The notes under the pieces: model-generated
The model's database searches: none
Told to the model about the DNA's origin: nothing
The model's input: only the letters and a program-made list of their open reading frames with translations
Assembly (NCBI RefSeq): GCF_940143175.1
Contig: NZ_OW659496.1
Coordinates: 372,001 to 436,000 of the forward strand
Reading direction: 5' to 3'
Length of the DNA stretch: 64,000 nucleotides
Origin: Erysipelothrix amsterdamensis
GTDB lineage: Bacteria; Bacillota_I; Bacilli_A; Erysipelotrichales; Erysipelotrichaceae
Shown: piece after piece, positions 21,421-29,476 of the stretch
How positions within the stretch are numbered: position 1 is the stretch's first letter
How the letters are laid out: each line of letters starts with the position of its first letter
Translations under genes and position numbers: made by a program

Positions 21421-22769
21421 GTAAATCAATCGATGAAATTATTGGAAATTTAAAAAAAGAAAATGAGCGTCTTAACGCAATTGTAAGTTTTGTAGATCCA
21501 AATGAAGTTACGGATGGTTTAATTTCTGGTTGGGATATTGCTTTAAAAGATAATATCAATATGAAAAACACTCTAACAACAGCAAGTTGTAAGTTGCTTT
21601 CAAACCACCAATCAATTTACAATGCACATGTTGTGGATCGATTATTAGATGAAGGCGCAGTTATTGTTGCGAAGACATCGATGGATGAGTTAGGTATGGG
21701 TGGTACAAATTTATCAGCGATTACTGGACCAGTCTATAATCCGTACGATTTAACACGTATCTCAGGCGGTTCTTCAGGTGGTTCTGCGGCGCTTGTGGGT
21801 GCGAAAGCAGTTCGTGCAGCCTTAGGTAGTGATACAGGGGATAGTGTTCGTAAACCCGCTGCATATTGTGGTGCTGTAGGCGTTAAACCAACTTATGGTC
21901 GTATTTCACGATACGGTGTGATTCCTTACGCATCTTCCCTTGATCATGTTGGCTATTTCACTCAAAACGTAGCCGATGCAGCATGTCTTCTTGAAGTGCT
22001 TGCCGGACGTGATGATCGTGACATGACAAGTTCTATGGAACCTGTTGCGTCGTATTCAAAACTTTTAGAAATGAATCTAGAAGGAAAACGTATTGGAATT
22101 TTTAAAACAGTTGAAGATGCGATTGAAAATGAAGCAGTCAAGGCATCATTTGTACAATTTAAAGAAAAACTCGAAGCTCAAGGAGCAATCTTAGTTGAGA
22201 AAACGATTGATAAAACGTTAATGCGCACGATGCTTCCGGTGTACAGCGTGATTTCAAATTCAGAAGCAGTTGCAAACCATGCAAATCTTGATGGTGTACG
22301 ATTTGGCTTGTCACAAGAAGGTGATTCGCTTGAAGAAATCATGAAGAATACACGTACGAACGGATTTAGTTCCTTAATTAAACGTCGTTTCATTTTTGGT
22401 GCTTTTGCTTTAGATGATGCTAATCAAAAAGAAGTATTTGATCAAGCGAAGAAAGTACGCCGTTTATTAGTCGATGCTTATGCATCGTGTTTTGAAGATG
22501 TTGATATTATGGTTACATTAGCATCGGGTACCGTTGCACCGAAAGTTGAAAATCAATCGATGGATGAATTATCGGATGCATACTTAATTGGAGAAAACCA
22601 CATGGTCATCAACAACTTTAGTGGCTATCCAAGCATGACATTGCCACTTGATTTAGTAGATGGACTTCCTGTTGGTATCAATATTTCAACACAACCCTTT
22701 ACTGAAGCTAAAATGTTTGCATATGGGCAAGCATTTGAGTCATTAATTAACTGGAAGGGAGCATTTTAA
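21417..22769 (+). CDS. gatA: Asp/Glu-tRNA amidotransferase subunit A
   Basis: This 450-residue amidase-signature enzyme frees ammonia from glutamine for GatB. The Ser-cisSer-Lys triad is visible as K44 (ALKDN), S119 (SGGSSGG) and S143 (SDTGDS), with the usual spacing of 75 and 24 residues. The N-terminus is about 35 residues shorter than the common 485-residue form. The nucleophile motif reads TGDS rather than TGGS. It overlaps gatC and gatB by a few bases. Confidence 0.94.
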   Translation: MSKSIDEIIGNLKKENERLNAIVSFVDPNEVTDGLISGWDIALKDNINMKNTLTTASCKLLSNHQSIYNAHVVDRLLDEGAVIVAKTSMDELGMGGTNLSAITGPVYNPYDLTRISGGSSGGSAALVGAKAVRAALGSDTGDSVRKPAAYCGAVGVKPTYGRISRYGVIPYASSLDHVGYFTQNVADAACLLEVLAGRDDRDMTSSMEPVASYSKLLEMNLEGKRIGIFKTVEDAIENEAVKASFVQFKEKLEAQGAILVEKTIDKTLMRTMLPVYSVISNSEAVANHANLDGVRFGLSQEGDSLEEIMKNTRTNGFSSLIKRRFIFGAFALDDANQKEVFDQAKKVRRLLVDAYASCFEDVDIMVTLASGTVAPKVENQSMDELSDAYLIGENHMVINNFSGYPSMTLPLDLVDGLPVGINISTQPFTEAKMFAYGQAFESLINWKGAF

Positions 22770-24184
22770 TGGGATACGAAGCAGTTATTGGAATTGAAAT
22801 TCATTGTGAATTAAAAACAAAGACAAAAATGTTTTCAGGTGCACCGCTCGGATATGGTCAAAAACCAAATACCGCAATCAACGAAATTGATTTAAGTTAT
22901 CCTGGAACATTACCGCAATTAAATAAACAGGCGGTCAATTATGGTGTTCGCTTATGTAAAGCTTTAAATTGTGAGATTGATGATCTAATTCGATTTGATC
23001 GAAAAAACTATTTCTACTCTGATTTGCCAAAAGGATATCAAATTACACAACAATTTTTCCCGTTAGGTCAACATGGACATTTTGATGTTCTTGTGGGTGA
23101 AACAGTCAAACATATTCGCATTAACCGTATTCATATGGAAGAAGATACTGCGAAACAATTTCATGAAGGTGATAAAACATTGATTGATTTTAATCGTGCA
23201 GGAACACCCTTACTTGAGATTGTTACTGAAGCAGATTTTAGAACTGGTGAAGAAGCGGCAGCATATGTTGATGCATTGCGTCTATTAGTAGTGTATTTAG
23301 GCATCTCTGATGGTCGTATGGATGAAGGGTCTTTACGTTGTGATGTTAATATTTCGCTAAGACCTGAAGGTCAAGAAGCCTTTGGAACAAAAGTAGAAAT
23401 TAAAAACCTAAACTCCACAAATAACGTGCAAAAGTCTATTGAATTTGAGAGTATTCGTCAGGCTGAAATCCTAAATTCAGGACAAAAAGTTGTGACCGAA
23501 ACGCGTCGTTTTGATGAAAAAACTCAAGAAACTGTCGCAATGCGTACAAAAGAAACAGCAGTGGATTATCGTTATTTTGTAGAACCAAATATTGTACCTG
23601 TTCGAATCGGACAAGATATTTTGAATCAAACTTTGGTCGAATTACCGATGGCACGAATACAACGTTACCAAGATCAAATGGGACTGAGTTTGTATGATGC
23701 GAATGTCTTGGTTAAAAATCCAGACTTGGCAGCTTATTTTGACGTATTGGCTCAAAAAACAGATGCTTATAAGCTTTTAGTGAATTGGTTGACACAAGAT
23801 GTGTTAGCGGTTCTCGATCAAAAAGGTGAACGCAGTTTTGAATCATGGCTCAATGTTGATCATTTTGTTGATTTCATCGAAGCAATTCAATCTGGATCTA
23901 TTAATTCAAAACAAGCAAAACAGGTTTTTGCGAAGTTTGTTGAAGGGGAATCTCCTAAAGACGTAATCAAGAAGTCAGGGATGGTTCAAATCAGTGATGA
24001 AGCAACAATTACAGCGTGGATTGAAGACGTATTAACGCAAAGTCCACAAGTTATTGAGGATTATAAAAACGGTCTTGATAAATCCATTAAATTTGTTGTA
24101 GGACAAGTTATGAAAGTCTCTAAAGGACAAGCAAATCCACGAGTAACCAATGAACTGGTTGTGCGTGTGCTTGATAATAAATAG
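22769..24184 (+). CDS. gatB: Asp/Glu-tRNA amidotransferase subunit B
   Basis: This 471-residue subunit activates and amidates Glu-tRNA(Gln) or Asp-tRNA(Asn). The N-terminal IGIEIHCEL start, the FDRKNYFYSDLPKGYQITQ block, the MEEDTAK stretch and the RPEGQEAFGTKVEIKNLNS segment are all diagnostic. The tail (about 330-470) is the YqeY-like tRNA-binding domain. Start and stop codons overlap with gatA (TAATG). Confidence 0.95.
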   Translation: MGYEAVIGIEIHCELKTKTKMFSGAPLGYGQKPNTAINEIDLSYPGTLPQLNKQAVNYGVRLCKALNCEIDDLIRFDRKNYFYSDLPKGYQITQQFFPLGQHGHFDVLVGETVKHIRINRIHMEEDTAKQFHEGDKTLIDFNRAGTPLLEIVTEADFRTGEEAAAYVDALRLLVVYLGISDGRMDEGSLRCDVNISLRPEGQEAFGTKVEIKNLNSTNNVQKSIEFESIRQAEILNSGQKVVTETRRFDEKTQETVAMRTKETAVDYRYFVEPNIVPVRIGQDILNQTLVELPMARIQRYQDQMGLSLYDANVLVKNPDLAAYFDVLAQKTDAYKLLVNWLTQDVLAVLDQKGERSFESWLNVDHFVDFIEAIQSGSINSKQAKQVFAKFVEGESPKDVIKKSGMVQISDEATITAWIEDVLTQSPQVIEDYKNGLDKSIKFVVGQVMKVSKGQANPRVTNELVVRVLDNK

Positions 24185-24222
24185 AAAATAATATAATATT
24201 TAAATGCATAAGGAGGATCGCA

Positions 24223-24900
24223 ATGACAAAAAAAATGGATCCAAAGCAAAATAAAGAAGTTCAAGTTAAAAAGCAAAAACAAACTAAAAAACATGACTGG
24301 TCTTATTATGCAATCATTATCTGTCTTGTTTTAATCCTAATTCCCTCTCTTTGGTTGGGCTTTACAATTGTTAAAGCATCGATTGAATCGGGAAAACCAT
24401 TAACAGGACAACGATTCGCAAATGATCACGATCCTGAAATTACTTCCGATTTACAAAAAAAGGTTGCGGAAACGCTCGAGGAGATTTCAGAATTTGAGTC
24501 TGTAAGTGTATCGCTCAAAACAGCGACGCTTCGTATACAACTTAAAATGAAGCCTGATACTTCAAAAGAAGATGCTTCTGCCTTGATTGAATCAGCGTAC
24601 GATCGAGTTGTTGAAGTTTTACCTGTAGCTGAGTACTTCAAGACAGAAGGCTCTAAAAAACGATATGATTTAGAAATCAATCTTTTCAATTTTACCGATG
24701 TTACTGATGATAATCGTGGTGATTTTATATACTACCAATTAGTTAAAAACGGAAATATGGAAGATAAGCATATTCAGCTTGTTTCTGAATCAAAAGATTC
24801 AGAACTTGTCGAACGTTTAAAAACGGAGCAAGCTGAAGCAAAAGAAAAAAAAGCAAATGAAAACGGAGAACCGTCGAAAGAAGAGAAAAAAGAAGAGTAA
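24223..24900 (+). CDS. Unknown single-pass membrane protein with charged ends
   Basis: This 225-residue protein has a Lys-rich N-terminus, one membrane helix (about 29-52), an extracytoplasmic alpha/beta segment of about 140 residues, and a Glu/Lys-rich disordered tail from about 195. AGGAGG precedes the ATG, 38 bases after gatB and before the operon terminator, so it is the last gene of the pcrA–gat unit. I recognise no family. Confidence 0.7.
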   Translation: MTKKMDPKQNKEVQVKKQKQTKKHDWSYYAIIICLVLILIPSLWLGFTIVKASIESGKPLTGQRFANDHDPEITSDLQKKVAETLEEISEFESVSVSLKTATLRIQLKMKPDTSKEDASALIESAYDRVVEVLPVAEYFKTEGSKKRYDLEINLFNFTDVTDDNRGDFIYYQLVKNGNMEDKHIQLVSESKDSELVERLKTEQAEAKEKKANENGEPSKEEKKEE

Positions 24901-24939
24901 ATTATAGTGATTTCGCTTTATTGGATGGCTTCTTAGATT

Positions 24940-24973
24940 AAAGTGACACTATTGTAATAGTCGTCACTTTTTA
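24940..24973 (+). terminator. Terminator of the pcrA–gat operon
   Basis: AAAGTGAC (24940-24947) pairs with GTCACTTT (24963-24970), with an inner CTATT/AATAG extension, followed by T residues. Confidence 0.8.
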
Positions 24974-24989
24974 ATGTGGTAAAATATAT

Positions 24990-26198
24990 ATGATGAAAAT
25001 AATAAAAGACTTCAGTACAAAAGTAAGAACGCTATTATCTGAGAATGTAATATTTTTGATGATTATGGTGCTATTCTTACCAGACTATTTGTTATATCCA
25101 GCGGTTATTGTGGCGGGAATTTTTGTATTGTATGAATGGATTCGATATAAAGGCTATAAATGGAGCACGTTCTGGATTTTATGGGCGTATTTGCTCATTG
25201 TAGCCGTCCTAAACAAGAATGTGCAGGGGATTATAGGGACTATGTACCTAATTATCTTAGTAGCCTATGCATTTGTTTTAAATCGAAGAATGAGTCCTAA
25301 GGAATACATGAAAATGCAATACTATATTGTGTGGTGTTCCTTATTTAACTTCTTCTTCAACTTTATTCGTTGGAGACCATTTTGGTATAAATCATTTATG
25401 AGTTTATTTGATGGTGTAATCCAAATGGGACATCTGCCTTTTTATGGTGATGGATATTTTAGAGCGTATTCAACGTTTGATAATCCAAACTTATATGCTT
25501 TTGTTCTTCTTATTGTTCTATTGGTTTGTTTTAATCAACTTCAATTTCAAATTACGTTCAAAAATTATCGATTGAGCGCATTCTATGCAGGTGCCTTTAT
25601 CATTAACCTCTATGCAATGTTTTTGACGGGTACACGATCCATTATCGTAGCCTTGATGTTTGGTCTTCTAACCGTAATTTTAGTTCAAAGGAAGTGGACG
25701 CAATTTAAAGTGATGATCCTACTGGGAGCACTTTTAACCTTGTTTATTCTTTCAAGACCGGATTTGTTTCCACGTTTTATGCAAATTGCAGAACATAGTG
25801 GCATTCGCCTCGAAATTTGGGACAAAGCTATTCATCAAATATTAAAAGAACCGTGGTTTGGTAAAGGGATGTTTACCTATGCACTGCTTTTTGATAATAT
25901 CGATGCCCACAATATTTTTATTGAGAGTTTCTTAAGTTTTGGTATTTGTGGAACTGTTATCCTTGTATCGTTTCTCATTGGTAAATTGCGTGATGTGTAT
26001 TTAAATGCTTATTATCTTGATTATCCCTTGGCATTGGGTGTATTAGTTGCGACAATCATGTATGGAATTTTTGATATACCATTATTTGCGGTACAAACAA
26101 GTCTCTTATTTGTAGCGGTTTTCTGTCTTCCAAGGCGACAGCCGTCTCAAATCTTGGTCCCAAAACCAACACATATCGAAATTATTGAAAAAACTTAA
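24990..26198 (+). CDS. O-antigen ligase-like (Wzy/WaaL superfamily) membrane protein
   Basis: This 402-residue protein has about ten membrane helices and the Wzy_C core: TGTRSIIVAL (about 210-219), the GIRLEIWDKAIHQILKEPWFGKG loop (about 271-293) and HNIFIESFLSFG. Such proteins polymerise or ligate surface glycans outside the membrane. It stands alone here, with no glycan cluster next to it. No clear ribosome binding site precedes the paired ATGs at 24990 and 24993. A TAAAAT -10 (24980-24985) lies so close that the mRNA may be nearly leaderless. Confidence 0.8.
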   Translation: MMKIIKDFSTKVRTLLSENVIFLMIMVLFLPDYLLYPAVIVAGIFVLYEWIRYKGYKWSTFWILWAYLLIVAVLNKNVQGIIGTMYLIILVAYAFVLNRRMSPKEYMKMQYYIVWCSLFNFFFNFIRWRPFWYKSFMSLFDGVIQMGHLPFYGDGYFRAYSTFDNPNLYAFVLLIVLLVCFNQLQFQITFKNYRLSAFYAGAFIINLYAMFLTGTRSIIVALMFGLLTVILVQRKWTQFKVMILLGALLTLFILSRPDLFPRFMQIAEHSGIRLEIWDKAIHQILKEPWFGKGMFTYALLFDNIDAHNIFIESFLSFGICGTVILVSFLIGKLRDVYLNAYYLDYPLALGVLVATIMYGIFDIPLFAVQTSLLFVAVFCLPRRQPSQILVPKPTHIEIIEKT

Positions 26199-26216
26199 AC
26201 TATTTTTAAAATATGC

Positions 26217-26245
26217 TTGTCAAGGCAATATTAGTATGGTATATT
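26217..26245 (+). promoter_or_regulatory. Promoter of the tRNA pair
   Basis: TTGTCA (26217-26222), 17 bases, TATATT (26240-26245), about 18 bases before tRNA-Asn. Confidence 0.65.
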
Positions 26246-26263
26246 TTATAAGCACTTGGCGAT

Positions 26264-26339
26264 GCTTGTTTAGCTCAGTCGGTAGAGCAACTGGCTGTTA
26301 ACCAGTGGGTCGCAGGTTCGAGTCCTGCAACAAGCGCCA
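26264..26339 (+). tRNA. tRNA-Asn (GTT)
   Basis: A 76-base cloverleaf with acceptor GCTTGTT/AACAAGC and encoded CCA. The anticodon stem CTGGC/ACCAG region encloses TGTTAAC with anticodon GTT, and the T-arm contains GGTTCGAGTCC. Confidence 0.95.
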
Positions 26340-26346
26340 TTTATAT

Positions 26347-26422
26347 GGCCCGTTGGAGAAACGGTTAACTCACATGCCTTTCACGCATGCATTCACGGGT
26401 TCGAATCCCGTACGGGTCACCA
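26347..26422 (+). tRNA. tRNA-Glu (TTC)
   Basis: A 76-base cloverleaf with acceptor GGCCCGT/ACGGGTC (one G-U pair) and encoded CCA. The anticodon stem CATGC/GCATG encloses CTTTCAC with anticodon TTC, and the T-arm contains GGTTCGAATCC. It lies 7 bases after tRNA-Asn, in the same transcript. Confidence 0.95.
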
Positions 26423-26434
26423 TAGTGTCAATAA

Positions 26435-26462
26435 CCTCACTTCTTAGGAAGTGAGTTTTTTT
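26435..26462 (+). terminator. Terminator of the tRNA operon
   Basis: CTCACTTC (26436-26443), TTAG loop, GAAGTGAG (26448-26455), then eight T residues. Confidence 0.9.
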
Positions 26463-26558
26463 TGTATGTACGAGTTTTGTGTGTTTTTTCGCACAGATAA
26501 TCGTCTTGTGGTAAAATAGATGTAACGGGTAAAACCGCTATAGATAAGAGGTGTATTT

Positions 26559-28358
26559 ATGTCGGATAAATATGAATTACCACTTCGTAGTGAAGTGGAT
26601 ATAAAAGATACATGGGATTTAACACCGATGTTTAAAGATGATGACGCATGGAATACAGAATTTGATGCGATTCAAAATGACTTAAGTGAAGTGGCTGCAT
26701 ATCGTGGTACTTTAACGAAAAGTGCTGAGAGTTTGTTAGCGGGTCTTAAGTTTCGTGATGAATTAAGTTATCGTATTGAGTTTTTATATGTTTATGCACA
26801 TTTAAGTTTTGATGTCGATACCACAAACCCTAAGTATCAAGCTATGAATGCGCGCGTGCAATCGCTTCTTGCGCAATTTGGATCGAGTTTTTCGTTCTAC
26901 GAAGCAGAAATTTTATCTGCGGATGAAGCTGTGATACGGGAATATCTTGAATCGAATGATGCACTCAGTTTATATAATCATGAGTTTGATCGTCTTTTCA
27001 AATCAAGACCACATATTCTTAGTGAAAAAGAAGAACGTATTCTTGCCTCATCAGGAGAAATCTTTGGTGTTTCTTCGCAGACATTTGGTATGTTGAATAA
27101 TGCAGATATTCAATTTCCTACAATTAAAGATGAATCTGGAAATGATGTTCAATTATCACATGGACGTTATTCACTATTAATGGAAAGTGCAGATCGACGT
27201 GTTCGTGAAGATGCTTTCAAAGCGATGCAAACAACCTATGGTAATTTAAAGAATACGCTCGCAAGTACGCTGTCGGGAAATGTTAAGGTTCATAATTTCA
27301 ATGCAACAATCCGTAATTATGCATCGGCACGCCAGGCTGCTCTTGCTGCGAATAATATTGACGAAGAAGTTTATGATTCTTTATTAGAAGGAATCCATAA
27401 TAATATCAATTTATTGCATGATTATGTTGCACTTCGTGAAGAAGCCTTGGGTATTGATGATATTCAAATGTATGATATCTATGTTCCTATGGTTGATGAA
27501 GTGGATTTGAAGTTTACGTATGAAGAAGCGCAAGAAGTGATCTTAGATGCATTGAGTGTTCTTGGAGAAGAATATTGTGCTGTATTGAAACGTGCATTTG
27601 ATGAACGTTGGATTGATGTTGTTGAGAATAAAGGAAAACGTTCGGGTGCTTATTCTTCAGGTACTTATGGAAGTGCACCGTACATTCTTTTAAACTGGCA
27701 AGAAAATATTGATAATGTGTTTACACTTGCTCATGAACTTGGCCATAGTGTTCACTCATACTTTACACGTAAGTATCAACCTTATATTTATGGGGATTAC
27801 TCTATTTTTGTTGCTGAGGTAGCTTCAACGACGAATGAGAATTTATTGTTGAATTACTTGTTGGATCAATATGAGGATCCTAAGGTTCGTGCTTACTTGT
27901 TGAATCATTATTTAGACACGGTTAAGGGCACGGTGTTCCGTCAAACACAGTTTGCTGAGTTTGAACACCTTATTCATAAATCAGACCAAGAGGGCGTTGC
28001 TTTAACGGCTGATTATTTAATTGAATCTTACTACAAACTTAATCAATTCTATTATGGTGAATCAATCAGCACCGAAGAAATTGGTTATGAGTGGGCACGC
28101 ATCCCTCATTTCTACTATAATTACTATGTTTACCAATATGCTACAGGGTTTAGCGCAGCAACTTTATTCAGTGAAACAATTTATAATGGTGGTGATGCGA
28201 CACCTTATCTTGATTTCTTGAAGTCAGGAAGTTCTGACTATCCAATTAATGTCCTTCGTAAGGCGGGCGTGGATATGACTGAATCAACAGCAGTTGATAC
28301 AACACTCGAGAAATTTGGCGAACGTATGGCTGAATTACGAACACTACTTGTAAAATAG
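26559..28358 (+). CDS. pepF: Oligoendopeptidase F
   Basis: This 599-residue cytoplasmic M3 zinc metallopeptidase cleaves short peptides. The zinc site is H392-E-L-G-H396, and the third ligand Glu lies in the following helix (VAEVASTTNEN, about 417-427). The N-terminal helical PepF domain covers about 30-200. GATAAGAGGTG precedes the ATG, and a TAAAAT -10 lies near 26512-26517. It is a single gene ending in a bidirectional terminator. Confidence 0.93.
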   Translation: MSDKYELPLRSEVDIKDTWDLTPMFKDDDAWNTEFDAIQNDLSEVAAYRGTLTKSAESLLAGLKFRDELSYRIEFLYVYAHLSFDVDTTNPKYQAMNARVQSLLAQFGSSFSFYEAEILSADEAVIREYLESNDALSLYNHEFDRLFKSRPHILSEKEERILASSGEIFGVSSQTFGMLNNADIQFPTIKDESGNDVQLSHGRYSLLMESADRRVREDAFKAMQTTYGNLKNTLASTLSGNVKVHNFNATIRNYASARQAALAANNIDEEVYDSLLEGIHNNINLLHDYVALREEALGIDDIQMYDIYVPMVDEVDLKFTYEEAQEVILDALSVLGEEYCAVLKRAFDERWIDVVENKGKRSGAYSSGTYGSAPYILLNWQENIDNVFTLAHELGHSVHSYFTRKYQPYIYGDYSIFVAEVASTTNENLLLNYLLDQYEDPKVRAYLLNHYLDTVKGTVFRQTQFAEFEHLIHKSDQEGVALTADYLIESYYKLNQFYYGESISTEEIGYEWARIPHFYYNYYVYQYATGFSAATLFSETIYNGGDATPYLDFLKSGSSDYPINVLRKAGVDMTESTAVDTTLEKFGERMAELRTLLVK

Positions 28359-28365
28359 ATAATAA

Positions 28366-28406
28366 AAAAACGGAACATCATCCAGTATTGGGTGGTGTTC
28401 CGTTTT
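28366..28406. terminator. Bidirectional terminator between pepF and the CoA-binding protein gene
   Basis: A 14-bp stem (ACGGAACATCATCC against GGGTGGTGTTCCGT, two G-U pairs) with an AGTATT loop has A residues on the left and T residues on the right. Confidence 0.85.
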
Positions 28407-28414
28407 CTATGTGT

Positions 28415-28807
28415 TTATTTCTCGTTTTGAGCGTATTCCGCAAGCACACAGGCTTCGATTACATTAAGTTCGAGTTCTTGTGCTTTAGCACGTAAAGCAT
28501 CGTTTACGGTACCTGGTTGAAGCCAGAGAACGTTGATGCCTTTTTCTTTAATGGATTCAAGCATGTTAATTCCAATCTTAGGATTTACAACCATTACCGC
28601 AACGTCAACGGCATCGGTGATTTCTAAAAATGAAGGATAAATGGTCTTACCATCAATTTCCGTATAGTTTGGATTAACACCAATAACTGTTTTATTTTTT
28701 TGTTCGAGTAACTTATAAATGCGGTGCGCATAGGTTTCTGGTTTGTTATTGATTCCTACAACCACAAAATTTTGTGACGCATTTAGGATTTCATAAGGTT
28801 TATTCAT
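28415..28807 (-). CDS. CoA-binding domain protein (YccU-like)
   Basis: This 130-residue Rossmann-fold protein matches the CoA_binding_2 family. It opens with NFVVVGINNKPETYAHRIYKLL and continues through IGVNPNYTEIDGKTIYPSF, with WLQPGTVND near residue 97. Such proteins bind coenzyme A in crystal structures, but no reaction is known. Its start overlaps the stop of the upstream hydrolase gene by 4 bases. Confidence 0.8.
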   Translation of the reverse strand: MNKPYEILNASQNFVVVGINNKPETYAHRIYKLLEQKNKTVIGVNPNYTEIDGKTIYPSFLEITDAVDVAVMVVNPKIGINMLESIKEKGINVLWLQPGTVNDALRAKAQELELNVIEACVLAEYAQNEK

Positions 28808-29406
28808 AATGTCAGCTCCATATCAAACCATTGTTTGATTTCTTCTATTTCGTAAGCGCGCATACGGTGATCAAGCTCATAAATACGGTGAGTAACACGT
28901 GCATTATTATTTATGAGGCGTTTTTCTAAAGCTACGGCACTTTCATAAGGAATTATATCATCAAATCGACCACTATGAATTAAAATATCCATGTCTTTTA
29001 AATCAAGTTCTTGTGTATCGCTTGTAAAGTTCATAGGTCTTAACAGCACACATTTTTTAAATGGGGTAGGTTGTTCAAGGATTAAGGCGGCAATCGTGTT
29101 GGCGCCATTGGAAAAGCCTAATGCCCAAAGTTCACCGAGATTGTATGTTTCTTTTAATGTTTGTACTGTATCGAGAATGGTCTGAACACGACCCAGTAAG
29201 TCTTCTTCGTCAAGTATTTGTGTTTCACTTTGTACAGCAGAGAAACGACGTTTTCCAAATGTCACAACATCACCGCGAATGGAAAGATGGTTCATCGTTG
29301 GTGCAACCATTTTCGCGACAGGCAGCAATACCGTTTCATCACCACCGGTTCCATGAAATAAAACAAGGGTCTTGTCACTTCCGTTATCAATAAATTTATG
29401 TATCAT
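28804..29406 (-). CDS. Alpha/beta hydrolase, carboxylesterase/phospholipase type
   Basis: This 200-residue hydrolase has HGTGGDE near residue 18 (oxyanion region), nucleophile GFSNG (Ser99), an Asp in GRFDDIIPY and a His in ELDHRM. It resembles small YpfH/MhqD-like esterases. AGGAG precedes the ATG. The substrate is unknown. It is transcribed with the CoA-binding protein gene. Confidence 0.8.
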   Translation of the reverse strand: MIHKFIDNGSDKTLVLFHGTGGDETVLLPVAKMVAPTMNHLSIRGDVVTFGKRRFSAVQSETQILDEEDLLGRVQTILDTVQTLKETYNLGELWALGFSNGANTIAALILEQPTPFKKCVLLRPMNFTSDTQELDLKDMDILIHSGRFDDIIPYESAVALEKRLINNNARVTHRIYELDHRMRAYEIEEIKQWFDMELTL

Positions 29407-29437
29407 TTTGAGTACTCCTTACGTCTTAAATATGAAA

Positions 29438-29453
29438 ACATCATACATGATGT
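29438..29453 (-). terminator. Weak hairpin after the PTS regulator gene
   Basis: ACATCAT/ATGATGT is a perfect 7-bp inverted repeat, followed on the minus strand by TTTTC. The U-tract is short. Confidence 0.35.
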
Positions 29454-29476
29454 GAGGTTTGGGGACAAGTCATGCG

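Noticed and set aside
21181-21429. Minus-strand 82-residue open frame over gatC
   Set aside because: Antisense shadow of gatC, which is required by the gatCAB order.
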